Origin: Staphylotrichum longicolle
Lineage: Eukaryota > Ascomycota > Sordariomycetes > Sordariales > Chaetomiaceae
NCBI GenBank assembly: GCA_019096155.1
Contig: JAHCVI010000001.1
Coordinates: 12,363,243 to 12,427,242, forward strand
Direction: 5' to 3'
DNA length: 64,000 nt
The translations under genes and the position numbers were made by a program. Of the stretch, positions 11,728-23,838 are shown in pieces. Under the pieces are notes generated by a model. It saw only the letters and a list, made by a program, of their open reading frames with translations. It ran no database searches and had not been told where the DNA came from. The first letter of the stretch is position 1; each line of letters starts with the position of its first letter.

Positions 11728-13690
11728 CTAAAAACCAAACCCCTCCTTATGGTACCACACTGACCGCCCCTTCTTCACCCAGGGGCCGAGATGTTCCCTC
11801 AGCTCTCTGGCCATCTCTCTCGGCCCGCAGACAAGTACGGCAACCCGCTCCTCCTGGCCGTGCTTGAACAGGTCGTCCACAATCTTCTTCAGGTCGGGCC
11901 GCTTGCGGTTGTGCTGGGATGTGTACCGGCCCCGGCGGCGATCCCGGTACATGGCGCTCATCTCCACCTCCGCCTCACCATCGTCTGCCGCGCCGCTCGC
12001 CTCGGCCTGGTTGCTTGCCGTCCGTCTTGACGATGCGAGGTCTGCTGGGTCTACGATGTTGCCCGTGACAAACAGGCGGAGGTTGTTGTCCCTCAGGAGA
12101 GCTTGGGCCTCCTTGCCAGTCACGGCCCAGGTGGCATCGCCCGCTCCGCGGACAGCCCAGACCATTTCTACCCTCGCCCCGGGGTTTTCGGCGAGGATGG
12201 AGCGATAGAGCGGGAGGGTGAAAGTAGCACCGACGCCGCCGGCAACGAGGAGAATCCGGTCAAAGTCGGTGCACAGCTGGGGGAAGCGGCCGACGGCTCC
12301 ATATGGACCTTCAATGGCGAGCGGGATTTTGTCTTCGTTGGTGTTGCTAGAGGCGTTGGGCTTTGCTGCGTTTGCCAACCGCCCCAATGCCGCAGTCATC
12401 GGACCCCCATTGTGTCGGGCCACCAGCGTCAGATCCCCGGTTTCCTCGTCGACGGCGGCCACCGTAAAGGGGTTGAAGAGGAACTCGAACAGGAGGTGTG
12501 AGATGGAGGTCGCACTCATCGATTTGCGGGCTGCAGCAGGGATGCTGAGATAGATGTGCGACCCCGGATGGCCACGGAAGCGGTTGACTTTGGTGTGGGG
12601 GATGCTGGCCGAGATCTTGATCAGGTTGGTGCCTGGGATAGACCCAATGGTTGCATGCCCGGTGACAGTGTCCATCTTGCGGGAAATCAAGTCGAGGAAG
12701 AAGACGCCCAGAGCCTCAAACAGGAAAAGCTTCGCCGGAGCTGCGTGGATCATGATGGTGAAGGGGATGATGATCGCAAGGGTGAGATGCGTGATGAAGA
12801 ACAGGCGGTAGGAGAACCGGCGAATCGGGCGAAGGGCCGTTGTAACCAGGAGGTTCAGAGCCAAGAAGCCGATAACGCCCATGAGAACCACTGGATCGCC
12901 GAGACGGTCGAGGCGGTCTCGCTCCACAAAGAAGTTTAGGTAGAGCGCCGCATGCAGGCATATAAGGGTGGTGGTGACGCGTGCCAGCACCCGGTGCCAG
13001 CGGTTGACCTGCTCGTGGGATGACTGGAGGAGGTAGGCCACGGGGTTGAGGGACTTGAGCGATAGGAGATACTGGAGGGGCCACTGTGATACAGCGACGA
13101 TGCCGATTCTTTTTGTCAGGTGCAGGTAGTCTACTATCGTCAGCCTATCGCAAACCAACGCCGTTAGGACTCTTGACTTACCCTCGCCCGTCTCGAGCAC
13201 ACAAAGTAGCAGAAGCCAGGCTGTCCACAGGAGGCCAACAACCCACTCTGTTGGCGTGTTAGTCCCAAACCCACAGACAAGTTCAAGTTGACCCCAGACT
13301 CATGGTGCGGGCCACCGATTCCAGCCGAGGTAGGTCTGAAATAGTCAACCTATGGAGAGGGAAGCACATACGATCCCGCTGCCCCAGGACCATCCCCGCA
13401 GCCACTACGTCCTCACCCAGCCACCATCGCGCCCTCCTCGAACGAGAACTCCACGACCCCGCGGTGCTGTTGCGGCGCTCCTTTAGAACGGGGGAGCTGG
13501 GCACGGCCGCATAGTCGCCCTTGTGCTCTTCCGAGTCTGCCGCCCGCCTGGCGAGGCGGTACAACAGGATGATGGCGACGGGGACCAGGGCCGAGAGCTG
13601 GGCGTAGAGAGCGTACTTGTCGAGTGTCTGGCGGCGGACCTGCTTCTCGTCCTGGGAGAGGTCGATGAAGTGGTAGTTGGGCCAGGCCAT
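11728..13690 (-). CDS. Ferric-reductase-like transmembrane oxidoreductase
   Basis: NADPH-dependent flavocytochrome of the FRE/AIM14-like group. Three exons: 13690-13372, 13247-13182 (only 66 bases), 13130-11728; 595 residues. The short exon 2 is inferred because it restores the run QWVVGLLWTAWLLLL into DYLHLTKR in one frame. The membrane half has several helices with spaced histidines (WHRVLARVTTTLICLHAAL and FFITHLTLA ending in MIHAAP) that could hold heme. The soluble half has an FAD-binding segment (NRFRGHPGSHIYLSIP), an NAD-binding glycine motif (ILLVAGGVGATFTLPLY), VLVCGPREMA and a terminal FGF. It sits in the plasma or an internal membrane. The substrate could be ferric iron or oxygen; sequence alone does not decide. 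Confidence 0.88.
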
Positions 13691-14106
13691 TGCCGCGACA
13701 CTTCTGGGCTCGGCGGGGAGCCAAGTGCTGCTGTGTGCTCTCAATAAGAGTTGAAAAAAGAAGAGTTGACAGGTCCCGGTTTGTGAACCGCAGCAGCCAG
13801 CTGGGCTGAATTTCAATGTCCAATTGGGGCCTTGAAGTGCTATGGTGGGCCCTGCAATCGGCAAGCCATGTGGAACACAACAGGGGGCGTTTGCGGAGAT
13901 TAATGGGGAGCTATTGATTGGCTATGGGCTCCGCTCTGCTGCACGTTGGCAGCTTTCGGCTTCGTTTGTTCACTGTCCAAGCTGAACTCTGTCTCCCATG
14001 CCTCCGCGCTTGATTGCACGATACTCCGTATCCAATGATGCTTACGGGATGATACGGGGGCAAGCTCCGGCCAGCCGGGCCAAGACATAAAGGGCGAGTC
14101 CCCGGT
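13691..14106. other. Intergenic, 0.4 kb
   Basis: Between the RidA stop and the ferric-reductase start, both on the minus strand; presumably the promoter of the reductase. Nothing distinctive seen. Confidence 0.45.
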
Positions 14107-14636
14107 TTACAAACGCGCCTTGGTCGTCTCGAACGCGGTGCACTCGACCTCGACATCGCTGTGGAAGGGGAGCTGGTGAACTGCAACACAGGTCCGGCAC
14201 TACCCACCCCCATCATGCCCGTCAGCTCGGCTCAGCTCGCAGCAACGGTCTCTAAGGTTATTCCTTACCGGCTTCGGCTGCGACACAAAGAACTCGTCGT
14301 AGACCTCGTTCATGGCAGCAAAGTTGCTCATGTCAGTCAGAAAGACATTGACCTTGACCACGTTGTTGAGGCTGCTCCCCGCTGCCTCGAGAACGGCGGA
14401 CAGGTTCTTCAGTGCTTGGCGCTGGTGTTTGGTCAGTATGTTAAGTACTCGGGGCCAGGAATAGGTCCTGTGCATACCGTCCGCTCCTTGACGGTGCCCT
14501 CGACGAACTTTGACGTCTCGGGGTCGACGCCGAGAGATCCCGAGCAGTACACCATGCCATTGTACTTGACCGCCTGCGACAGCTGCGGGATGGGCTTGGG
14601 CGCCTTAGCGGTCAGGACTGCTGTTGGGGGCGCCAT
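14107..14636 (-). CDS. RidA/YjgF/Mmf1 family enamine deaminase
   Basis: Three exons: 14636-14478, 14421-14269, 14199-14107; 134 residues, the usual size. The family hydrolyses reactive 2-aminoacrylate and related imines made by PLP enzymes. Recognisable parts are VYCSGSLGVDPETSKFVEG, QALKNLSAVLEAAGSSLNNV, and the C-terminal substrate-site segment CRTCVAVHQLPF followed by DVEVECTAF; the R in CRTCVAV corresponds to the carboxylate-binding arginine. The N-terminus (MAPPTAVLTAKAPKPIPQL) does not look like a strong mitochondrial presequence, so a cytosolic form is likelier. The third exon acceptor (GGGTAG) was chosen because it keeps RTCVAV in frame. Confidence 0.93.
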
Positions 14637-15218
14637 ATCGTCGGATCACTCTGTGTCGTGGATTTGGTGATGAGACGAACATACAGATGCGCTGTTGCAA
14701 CAGACGGCGGGGTTCTACAGTCGACCCCACCATCGCCAGCCTGCAGGACGAGAAAGGCAGCCCCACGCCTTTGGTCAAGTCATCATGGATGTCGATCTGC
14801 ACATGTACTGATTCATCAGCCTTGTACAAGCCTCCGCTTCGTCAAGTTATCCATATATCAAGTCAATAATACTATAAAGAGAGAAGACGAAAAAAATGCT
14901 TAGGGAAACTCAAAAAAAAAAAAAAAATACGGTAAACTTGTAACTAGGTCGCCATTGTCTTTAGGAGAGAGGCTTCTGTGAGTTACAAGCGGGTATGTCA
15001 AGGTTGTGCGAGTCGCCTTCGTGGACAAGAGGCCAGATTCAGCACGCCAAGCCGCTAAGGTTTCGCTCGCTTGAAGCTCCACCGAGCTTCCTAATACGTA
15101 ATCCATCGCGATTTCAACATTTCCATCCAGCATTTCCGCCAGCTTTTGGACAACTTCTGGACAACTCTTCCTGTCTTCAGACTCTCAACCGTCACCAGCT
15201 AGGACCGCAACCCATGCA
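14637..15218. other. Divergent intergenic region, 0.6 kb
   Basis: Shared 5' region of the RidA gene (-) and the LETM1-like gene (+). Contains a run of about 15 A bases near 14911-14926 that could act as a nucleosome-free poly(dA:dT) element (inference). Confidence 0.5.
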
Positions 15219-16310
15219 ATGAGACACAGGACCGTTCTCGGCAGCGCACTGCGCGCCAATGCCTGCCAATTCACACCCCGTCGTGCGCAGCCACACACAG
15301 CACTGTTGCTCTCACTTGCAAAGGAGCTCGCATGCCCGCGTCACTCCTCCTCGGCCTCGCCCAAACCCCAACGCCACCACGCCCCAGCTCTGACGACCAC
15401 ACCCAACTCCCAGACACAAACCCACGCGCTCACCCCCTCCCCCTCTCCCTCAGCCACCGCCAACCCCCCGGCCACAACCCGCCCGCCACCCCTCAACCTC
15501 CCAACCCGCCCCGCGGAAGCCGACACCTCCCCCAAGGCCAAGTTCTCCCACCTCTTCGCCACGGGCGTCGCCTACCTCAAGTTCTACAAGACAGGCGTCA
15601 AGCACATCTACACCAACACCCGCCTCCTCTACTCCTCCTCCTCCGCCACCAAGGACCCGGAGCTGGCCGCCGCCCGCCCCGCGCCGGGCACGCGCGCCCA
15701 CTTCCTCCTCCGCCTGCGCTGGCGGTACGACGTCCGCCGCCTGCCGCTGTTTGCCGTGATCCTCGTCGTGTGCGGCGAGTTCACGCCGCTGGTCGTGCTG
15801 GCGCTGCCGAGGGCGGTGCCGGGCCCGTGCCGGATCCCGAGGCAGGTGGAGGGGCTGTTGAGGGGGGTGGAGAGGGGAGGGGGGAGGTTAGGGCGCTGGC
15901 GGCGGCGGCGGCTGCGGCGCAGGTTGGGGGGGATAAAGAAGGGGGGCGGGTGGGAAAGGGGAAGGGGTGGTGGTGGGGGAGAGAGAGGTGCGCGGATTTT
16001 GGGCTTGTCGGCAAGGGCGTGGACGCCGGGGTTTTTGGTTAGGAAGAGGGTGGCCGAGCGGCTGGGATATTTGCGAGAGGACGATGCGCTGCTGGTTGAA
16101 GCCGGCGGGGCGAAGGGGTTGGTGGACGAGGAGGTGCGGCTCGCGTGCGCGGACAGGGGGGTGGATGTTTTGGGGAGAGAGGTGGAGGAGTTGAGGAGCG
16201 TGTTGGGGCGGTGGTTGAGGCTGACGAATGCGAGGAGGTTGGGCGAGGAGGGGAGGGAGAAGGCTGTGACGAGGCTGCTGCTGGCGAAGGATAGCGAGTG
16301 GGAAGGGTGA
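15219..16310 (+). CDS. LETM1-like mitochondrial inner-membrane protein
   Basis: Single-exon gene, 363 residues. The N-terminus (MRHRTVLGSALRANACQF) is basic and hydroxylated with no acids, typical of a mitochondrial presequence, followed by about 70 residues of Pro/Thr/Ser-rich linker. One membrane segment lies around LPLFAVILVVCGEFTPLVVL. The arrangement of a positively charged segment, this EFTPLVV-type helix with a following proline, then a helical domain (FLVRKRVAERLGYLREDDALL to the end) resembles the LETM1/Mdm38 ribosome-binding-like domain, which in known members helps K+/H+ exchange and membrane insertion of mitochondrially encoded proteins. A 60-residue Arg/Gly stretch interrupts the domain. 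It is much shorter than true Mdm38, so this is probably a divergent family member. Confidence 0.7.
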   Translation: MRHRTVLGSALRANACQFTPRRAQPHTALLLSLAKELACPRHSSSASPKPQRHHAPALTTTPNSQTQTHALTPSPSPSATANPPATTRPPPLNLPTRPAEADTSPKAKFSHLFATGVAYLKFYKTGVKHIYTNTRLLYSSSSATKDPELAAARPAPGTRAHFLLRLRWRYDVRRLPLFAVILVVCGEFTPLVVLALPRAVPGPCRIPRQVEGLLRGVERGGGRLGRWRRRRLRRRLGGIKKGGGWERGRGGGGGERGARILGLSARAWTPGFLVRKRVAERLGYLREDDALLVEAGGAKGLVDEEVRLACADRGVDVLGREVEELRSVLGRWLRLTNARRLGEEGREKAVTRLLLAKDSEWEG

Positions 16311-16731
16311 GAGATCTGGTTGTGGACTTGTTGTAATCTTGTGTACTATATGACTGCTGGAGTCTGGAGGGCGCAGCCACTCGAGAAATACCCTGCCCGA
16401 TTTGTGTTTGAGAACCAGCGCCGATGTACATTTATCTGATGGTATTTGAACCTGGGTACCGCGAAACCGAGCCCAAGTGAGTTCAACACCATCTGCATCA
16501 GAGAGCAGTTGTGATGACTCTGCAGATCCTGTCTGTTTCCTCAACACAGCGGCAAGACTTGCTATCCAAAATAGGCAGGTGAGCTGTTAGCGGAAATAGA
16601 TCCGAGCGAGTCCGATGCCATGGACTGACGCGTCGTAAACCTTAAGCTGACTCCTCCCATTTGTCCCAGCACATTCACAAAAGAAAAAAAAAGAGGTAAT
16701 ATATGTTGCTGAGCTTTAAGCTTCAATTACC
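16311..16731. other. Intergenic, 0.4 kb
   Basis: Between the LETM1-like stop and the carboxypeptidase ATG. Contains an A-rich stretch just upstream of the ATG (16679-16695). Nothing else seen. Confidence 0.45.
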
Positions 16732-18875
16732 ATGAAGAGCTGGGTTCTTTCCGCGGGTGTGGTCTGCAGCCTCGCCCTCGGCGCTAAGGCGCAGTTCCCC
16801 CCTAAAAGGGAGGGCATCACGGTCGTGCAATCCAAATTCCATGAGAATGTCAGCATCTCGTTCAAAGAGGTTGGTTTCACCCTGTCATGGCTCCAAAGAA
16901 ATCCAAGCAGAGTGATAACGCTCCATGTCAGCCCGGTATCTGCGAAACGACGCCAGGGGTCAAGTCGTACTCGGGATACGTCCATCTCCCTCCGCATTTT
17001 CTCGAACATGAAGACCAAGACTACCCCATCAATACGTCAGTGAAATCCTTCTTCTTATACAGGTTGCATAGCTAATTTTATGCAGCTTCTTCTGGTTCTT
17101 CGAAGCCCGCAAGGACCCCGCCAATGCGCCTCTCGCCATCTGGCTCAACGGCGGCCCTGGCGGCTCGTCGATGATGGGCCTGCTCGAGGAGAACGGCCCT
17201 TGCTTTGTCGGGCCCGACTCCAAGTCAACCTACCACAACCCGTGGAGCTGGAACAACGAGGTCAACATGCTGTATATCGACCAGCCCGTCCAGACCGGCT
17301 TCTCTTACGACGTCCCGACCAACGTGACGATCCAATACAGCAAAGACGAGCCAGACGAGCCAGACGAGCCAGTCATCACGCCGACCAACTTTACTGACGG
17401 CGAGATCCCGCAGACCAACTACACGTTCCGGGTCGGGACCCTCGGCAGCCAAAAGATGACGCAGACCACCAACTCGACAGCGCAGGCTGCCCATGCCATG
17501 TGGCATTTTATGCAGACCTGGTTCTTTGAGTTTCCGCACTACAAGCCGAACGACAACAGGATCAGCCTGTGGGCGGAGAGCTACGGCGGGCATTACGGAC
17601 CGGCATTCTTCCACTTCTTCCAGGAGCAGAACGAGAGAATTGCCAATGGAACTTCCGAGCACCCAGACGCCCACCCGCTGCATCTCGACACGCTCGGTAT
17701 CGTCAACGGTGCCATTGACTGGGCCATCCTGGCCGAGGCCTGTTTTGATTTCCCGTACAACAACGTGAGTGGGCTTCATGAGCTTGATATGGACTCGAGG
17801 ATACTGACTCGTCCCAGACCTACGGCCTCCAATTCTACAATGAATCCCTCCACTCCGCGCTGTGGCACAACTGGACCCGGCCCGAAGGCTGGCGCGACCA
17901 AATGGCCGCCTGCAGCGCCGCGCTCGACGAGGGAGACGGCCGCTCGCCGCCCAACGACACCACCGCCGCCTTCTGCACCGCCATCCTCGACACCACCGTC
18001 GAGGCCTGCACCAGCACCTTTGTCACGCAGTCCGCCCGCGGCCTGTACGATATCGCCCGTACGTCCACCCTCCCTCCCCTCTTCCCCTCCGCCAAACAAA
18101 CCTGCTAACCCCGCCTTTTCCCACCCCAGACCCCGTCAACGACCCCTTCCCCCCACCCCACCTTCTCGGCTACCTGACCCAGCCCGAGATCCTCTCCGCC
18201 CTCGGCGTCCCCGTCAACTACACCCCCGTCTCCGCGGCCGTCAACGCCGTCTTCGACCTGACCTTCGACCCGATCCGGCACGGCGGCACCCTCCTCCCGG
18301 CCCTCGCCGCCCTCCTCGACCACCCCACCCACCCGGTCAAGATCCACCTCGTCTACGGCGACCGCGACGTCATCGCCAACTGGCTCGGCGGGGCGCGCTC
18401 CGCCCTCGCGGTGCCATACTCGAGGCAGAGGGACTTTGCCGGGGCCGGGTACGCGCCCTTCCTCGTGCAGGAGGGAGATGGGGATGGGGAGGTGGAAGTG
18501 GTGGAAAAGGGCGTGACGCGGCAGGTCGGCGGGTTCAGCTTCACCCGGGTGTACCAGGCCGGGCACGAGGTGCCCGCGTACCAGCCGCAGGCGGCGTACG
18601 AGGTGTTTCGGCGGGCCATGGGCGGGTGGGACGTGGCGACGGGCCGGGTCAGGGCGGACGAGGGGTACAAGACAGAGGGGAGCGGGGATGGGTGGGGGAA
18701 GAGCGAGGTGCCCGAGGTGCCGAGGCCGAGGTGTTATGTGCTCAAGCCCGAGAGCTGCGAGAGGGAGGTGTGGGAGAGGGTGGTGGATGGGACGGCCGTG
18801 GTGAGGGATTGGTTCGTGGTTGATGGGGGAGATGAGGGTGAGGGGGGCGGTGGGTTTATGGGGGATGAGTTGTGA
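16732..18875 (+). CDS. Secreted serine carboxypeptidase, peptidase family S10
   Basis: Five exons: 16732-16869, 16932-17035, 17086-17764, 17818-18058, 18130-18875; 635 residues. It removes C-terminal residues from peptides at acid pH. A signal peptide is visible (MKSWVLSAGVVCSLALGAKA, cleavage before QFPP). S10 motifs follow: oxyanion segment LNGGPGGSSMMGLL, nucleophile Ser246 in WAESYGGHYG, aspartate in YGDRDVIANW and histidine in YQAGHEVPAY, so the triad is complete. Many N-x-S/T sequons (NVTI, NFTD, NYTF, NSTA, NGTS) fit a glycosylated secreted or vacuolar enzyme. The C-terminal 80 residues after the His motif are rich in Glu and Gly and are longer than in yeast CPY. No GPI-type tail. Confidence 0.93.
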
Positions 18876-19602
18876 ATACGTACAAGGCCCAGTGGTTCAT
18901 CGGCAATGGTAGCTGGATGATCGGTCAAAACTGTTGGATTCGCTCGTTGATGGCGTTAGACGTGACTGGCGTTCGACCGTGATAACGCTGATGGCTGCCT
19001 TCAGAAGGGCACTGATCCCTCAGCCTTGCTCTCCCTTGGTCTCCACTTGGGGAAGGTGGAGATGGGATGCTGCTGGTGGAGGTGATACAGCTAAGATTGC
19101 TGAGGCGTGTTTGAGTACTTACTATCGCCCGCAGTTCAGTAAGGACCCGTGCATTTTTCACACCAACACTTCGAATCTAGTAGACCACCAATGGGACTAG
19201 AAAAGTTTATCCCATCATCGTGAAATTGTAACTGGGTAAGCCGCCACTTCGCTACCCATCTGCAAATGCCAGCGGACCCTGACCGCTTATTCCACTCCCC
19301 TCATCGCAGCCCAGTCCGTGACCAGCAAAGTCGCCTCCTCTTCTGATATCAACCTCCTCTGCTGTGTTGTTCTCTCTGGAGCCACGGGCCCTGTTCCATA
19401 ACACAAAAAAAAAAAACCCTTCCTGAATCGCAAACCTTCAAACCCCAAAAATGGCATCGTGCCTGTTCCGTCTTTGAAACAACTGGGAAACGGGAGACCT
19501 CCAACCTACTTCACGACGTGATCAAAAAGTCCTAGCATGTGCAACGAATTTTTCGCATAACCACCGTCTTCCACAAAAGACGACCAAACTCTGCTCCACA
19601 GG
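18876..19602. other. Convergent intergenic region, 0.7 kb
   Basis: 3' flanks of the carboxypeptidase (+) and NAB3 (-). A poly(A) run of 12 bases lies near 19406. No gene seen. Confidence 0.5.
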
Positions 19603-22183
19603 TTAGTGACCCGCCCTCTTCAACTGCTCCATGATACTCTGCACCTGCTGCGCAGCATCCATCCCACCATACCCGCCAGTAGCACCAGCCGGGGCGCCAT
19701 ATCCACCACCCGGCGCTGCCCCGTACCCCTGCACCGGCGCGGGCTGTTGCACGGCCGCGGCATTCCTCAGATTGCCCAGCAGCGCGTTCATATCGATCTG
19801 CGGGGCGCCCTGAGGAGGAGGTGGTGGTGCCTGATGGGCGGCGTGGGCTGGCGCTGCCGGTGCGCCTGGCTGCTGCGGCGCCTGGAGAGACGCGAGGAGC
19901 GCGTGGAGGGCTGTGTTGTCGAGGTTACCGACCATGCTTGCGAGGTCGGGTGCGGCCGCCGCGGGTTGGGGTTGGGTAGGCGGAATAGCGTGTTGGGGGT
20001 ATTGTTGGTACGGATAGCCAGCGGGTGGTGGTTGTTGATGAGGTGGGTGGTTGTACATGTTGGGCGCCTGGTAGGATGGCTGTGACGGGGCGAGGTGAGC
20101 TGAGGGTTGCGATTTTTCGCGCATCACAAGCTCTGCGGCCACGGGAGGATCGACATCTTGATAGAGCTCGAAGCGGACGCTGCTGCCGCCGGATCGGATG
20201 AACAACTGGATAGGGATCTTGCCCTTTGTCTGAGCGCCGTAGTCGAGATCGACGATGCCGTGCACGCCTTCGGCAACCTGACGCTGCAAGACCGTCTCGC
20301 GAGGGAACCGGGGGTTCAGGTACATGACGTCCGTCTTCAGTCCTTTAGTATGGAAAGCGCCTTGAACCCAGCCGACGAAGTCCCGTGACACTTCCTGGAG
20401 AAGCAGGATTTGCACGTCGGGGACGTCAGCCCCAAAGCGGCGCGGCAAATCGAACCGGTCGCCATCAGAAGGGGCCCGGCGGTGGGGGCTGGGACTCCTG
20501 CGCCTGTACGAGTCATCATTGTGACGGTTGAAGCGCGGAGGCGACCGCGAGCGCCGACGCCCATGATTGCCAAATTCGCGGTCGCGAGAGAAATGGCCGT
20601 CTCGGCTGCCACGGGGCTCATGGCGGCGTGGCGAGGGAGAGCGGCCCGGACGATAGTCATCGCGCCTCCAACCGCCGCGCTCCCCGGTGTCGAATCGCTC
20701 GTTCCCGTGTGCGCCTCGTGCGCCCCGACGGTCCGGAGACCGGTCTCTTTCGTCCTTCTTCTTTTGGGCTCGCGAGATCTCCAAGTCTGCTAACTGGTTA
20801 GTCGGGGTTGCGGCTCCCTATGTAAGAGGAACTCACGGATTTTGCGGCCACCAAGCTCGATTCCCTGAGCGCCCTGCATCGCGGCATGGCCTTCGGCGAT
20901 GGTGTGATATTGAACAAAGCCATAGGCGCTCTTCAACGAGATCTGCGCCAACCGACCGAATTGGTGGAACACATCAAACACCTCGCGTTTTGAGACCCTC
21001 TCGCTCGACAGGTTTCCTACGTGATGATGAGCGGGGAGCTACAGAGCATGGCCATGATAGACTCACCAATGAAAATGCGAGAGCCTTCCGGGAATCGTTC
21101 CCACTTGGCCTCCGATGTGTAGCGCTTCTCATCGGCCTGGAATTGATCCCAGAGTTGTTTGATGGACGAGCCGTGGTAGTGTCCTGAAGACACATCTCCG
21201 TTAGGCGGCATGTGATGGGCATGGGAGTGATGGGAACCGCCAAACGCTCCGTGGGGCGGCGCGGGTAAGGACGAGATACCTTCATTAGCAGAATACGAGC
21301 CATGCGGCGCACCAGCGCTGGCAATGGCCATCGACCCCGGGGCTGCATGCGCATTGGGACCCCGGGACTGGAACGAGTAGTGCGCCGGGGGAATGGCGGG
21401 CAAGCTGGCGGGTGGATTGGGGAGGGAGGGCTTGGGTGGCAGTGAGGGGGGGAGAGAGAGAGATAAGGGAGCAGAGGCGGCTTGCGTGGTGACTGGGGTG
21501 GCTTGCGCGGGGGCGTTGGAAGACGAGTCTGAAGCTGCGGCCCGAGCAGTGATGTTGTCTACCAACTTTTGGATGTCAACCGCGGTATCATCTTCATCTG
21601 CTGGCGCAGGAGCGGCGGGAGCAGTGACGACTGGGGCCGCGTCAGGGGCAGTCGCAGCGGGGGGCTGCTGCTCAGAAGGTCCGGTGGCAGCAGAGGCTGT
21701 GGCAGAGACTGTGGCAGGCGCCGTAGGCGGTGGGCTGTGGTTCGGGGCGGCAGATGGAGACTTAGAGGGACTCTCGGGGCCCTTGACTCGCCCAAGCGGC
21801 GACGCAGAGCCCGGAGCCTGAACCGAGCCGTTGGCGTGGGGCACGGCCGATGGAGGAGGAGTGGGCGATGGACGATCAGAAATGGCAGCTGCGGGGTCAG
21901 GCGCAGATGGACTATTCATGGATTCTGAGGCCATTGATACATCTGGTTGAGCGTCTCCAGCCTCACTCTGATCCTCATGTGCTGCGGGCGAGTCAAAGGT
22001 TCTGGCATAGTCATCGACGGCAGCATCTGGCGCGGCTGTCGTTGGTTCCTGCCCCTCCTCGCCCTCGCCCTCGCCCTCGCCATAGTCGATGCTGCCGTCG
22101 CTCTCGTCGTGAGACTCATCCGAGTAGTCTCCACCGACTACAATGGTGTCAGAGATCTCGGTGGGCTTCGGGTCGGAGGCCAT
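19603..22183 (-). CDS. NAB3: Nab3-like RNA-binding protein (Nrd1-Nab3 type termination factor)
   Basis: Three exons: 22183-21067, 21016-20837, 20786-19603; 826 residues. Nab3 binds short UCUU-type RNA motifs and acts in termination and decay of non-coding transcripts. The N-terminal 320 residues are acidic then Pro/Ala/Ser-rich. The RRM starts at RIFIGNLSSERVSKREVF (RNP2 across splice 1) and continues with ISLKSAYGFVQYHT (RNP1) and GGRKIHLEIS across splice 2. Then come RS/RD-rich repeats (RSRSPPRF, RRRSPSPHRR), an anticodon-binding-like domain (VPDVQILLLQEVSRDFVGWV) and a long Gln/Pro/Ala tail ending in QSIMEQLKRAGH, the kind of helix that oligomerises Nab3. The start chosen has a strong context (CACCATGGCC). 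The frame is open upstream and includes another ATG at 22369. Confidence 0.88.
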
Positions 22184-23133
22184 GGTGAGTGTGTGACGAG
22201 GAATGGATGGTGGGGTGGCGAGGTTCAGAGCTGCCTCGTCAGCAGTCGCTGCTTGGTCCTGGAGCTTTGGGACTACCGTGTTTTGGATGGCGCTTTGGAT
22301 GGAAACGGGAGTCGGAGAAATGGGATCTAAGTTGGCAGAAGCCACAACTTCTGGCGACGGCTCTGGCATCAAGCGCGGGATGGGTCGCGTTGTGGTCTCT
22401 ACCAGGCCGCTGTGGTGGGCAATTGAGTCGGTCGGAGTGGAAAGAGGAGGATTTATTTTGGGCGCAGTCAAATATCAGACGGCTGCGAGCCACTTCACAT
22501 TGAACGCGGGATAAGAGGGCAGGCTGGGCTGGACGCAGCGAGATTGTGCAGTCTTGATTGATGCGAATTGGTGAGGGAGAAGATGAGAAGATGGCGACTC
22601 TGGGAGTGACAGGAAGGAGAGACGAGATATCGGGCGATCCTGCTTGGAAAAAAAGGAGATGGCGGACACCAGAGATGGGGTCGAGACTGAAGCCAAGCGA
22701 CGCGTCGTTTGGCGGGGAGTCACGAAGAAATGATCAAACTTTGGCCAGTGGTGCAAAACTTGCAGGTGGGTGTGAGCGGAGGTCATGTCGTGATGGAAGT
22801 GCCGACCCACGCGACAAGACCGATGCGGAGATGCAAGGCTCGCAGCCCACAGAAAATTCTCGATCTTGGTTTCCCGCCTGCCCGCGCACCCACCAAGCGC
22901 CGACTCGCTGGGCGGCCCACTTGCGGTCAACACCCCGGTTTGGGATAACGTTAGTAAGGTAGGCGTATTGTTTCATTCGGCGGTTCCAAACGGTTTCTTG
23001 GCGAGCGACACCAGCACGGTCAGCGCCTCAATGTCCCCGCCTTGATTGACAGAGTAAACCTGAACTTGTACGGAGTAGTACCTAGCCTCAGACGCTAAAC
23101 TGCCCTTCTCCAGCTGCCAAAGGCAAACCAAAC
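22184..23133. other. Divergent intergenic region, 0.95 kb
   Basis: Between NAB3 (-) and the Pth4-like gene (+). The NAB3 frame stays open from 22183 back to about 22471 (96 codons), so some of this may be 5' leader or an N-terminal extension. No other gene seen. Confidence 0.45.
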
Positions 23134-23838
23134 ATGGCATATCGTCATGCGCTCTGGTCACCTATAAGTCTGGCAGCCTGCAAATGGCCTTTACACCAAC
23201 GCCTTGTACCAGCACTTCATCGGTCTGTAAGACACCAAGCTTTTGATGCTTCCTTTGACCAGGAGCAGCTGGCCGAAGCAAGGACGTGGCACCAGTCCTT
23301 CCAGCCCAGCAGTCTGCCTGAAGGGAACACATCTTTCTCTCGGTCCAGCGGCCCCGGTGGGCAGCATGTAAACAAGTTTGTGCCATGGTTCTCTCACACA
23401 GCAAGTTTGCAGTTTGGGCTGACCATGTCAGGACGGAAACAAAGGCAACAACAACCTGGCCGATTGCCCAACTGCTCAATGTTCTGCCCAAGCTCTTGCA
23501 CTCGGGTCTGCGGGAGTCAAAGTACTACTCCAGGCGGAACGACTGCCTCTCAATACAAGCACAGACCCAGCGAAGCCGCAGCGCCAACGCAGACGAGAAC
23601 CGCCAGAAGCTGTTTGACGAGCTAGAGGAGCTGTACCGTAAGACAGTGCCCGGCGAAACCAGGCCAGAAAAGGCCAAGAAATACGAGGCACTGTGAGTTG
23701 GCGCCACCTTTGTTATGTAGCTGTTTCTCTTTTCTGGTCTAACACCCAAGCAGCAAGAAAAGTGCCAACGAGGCCCGTGTCAAAGCAAAGAAACACCAGG
23801 CTTCCAAAAAGTCGTTTCGGAAGGGCTCTGACGACTGA
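23134..23838 (+). CDS. PTH4: Peptidyl-tRNA hydrolase of the ICT1/Pth4 (class I release factor-like) family
   Basis: Three exons: 23134-23375, 23432-23692, 23754-23838; 195 residues. The defining element is the GGQ motif within SSGPGGQHVNK, joined by the first splice to TETKATTTWP, the same order as in bacterial ArfB and mammalian ICT1, which release peptides from stalled mitochondrial ribosomes. The N-terminus (MAYRHALWSPISLAACKW) is a plausible mitochondrial presequence. The C-terminus is strongly basic (KKSANEARVKAKKHQASKK), as in ICT1, where the tail enters the empty mRNA channel. The last intron ends in AAGCAG, a tandem acceptor that could add or omit one serine. Confidence 0.9.
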
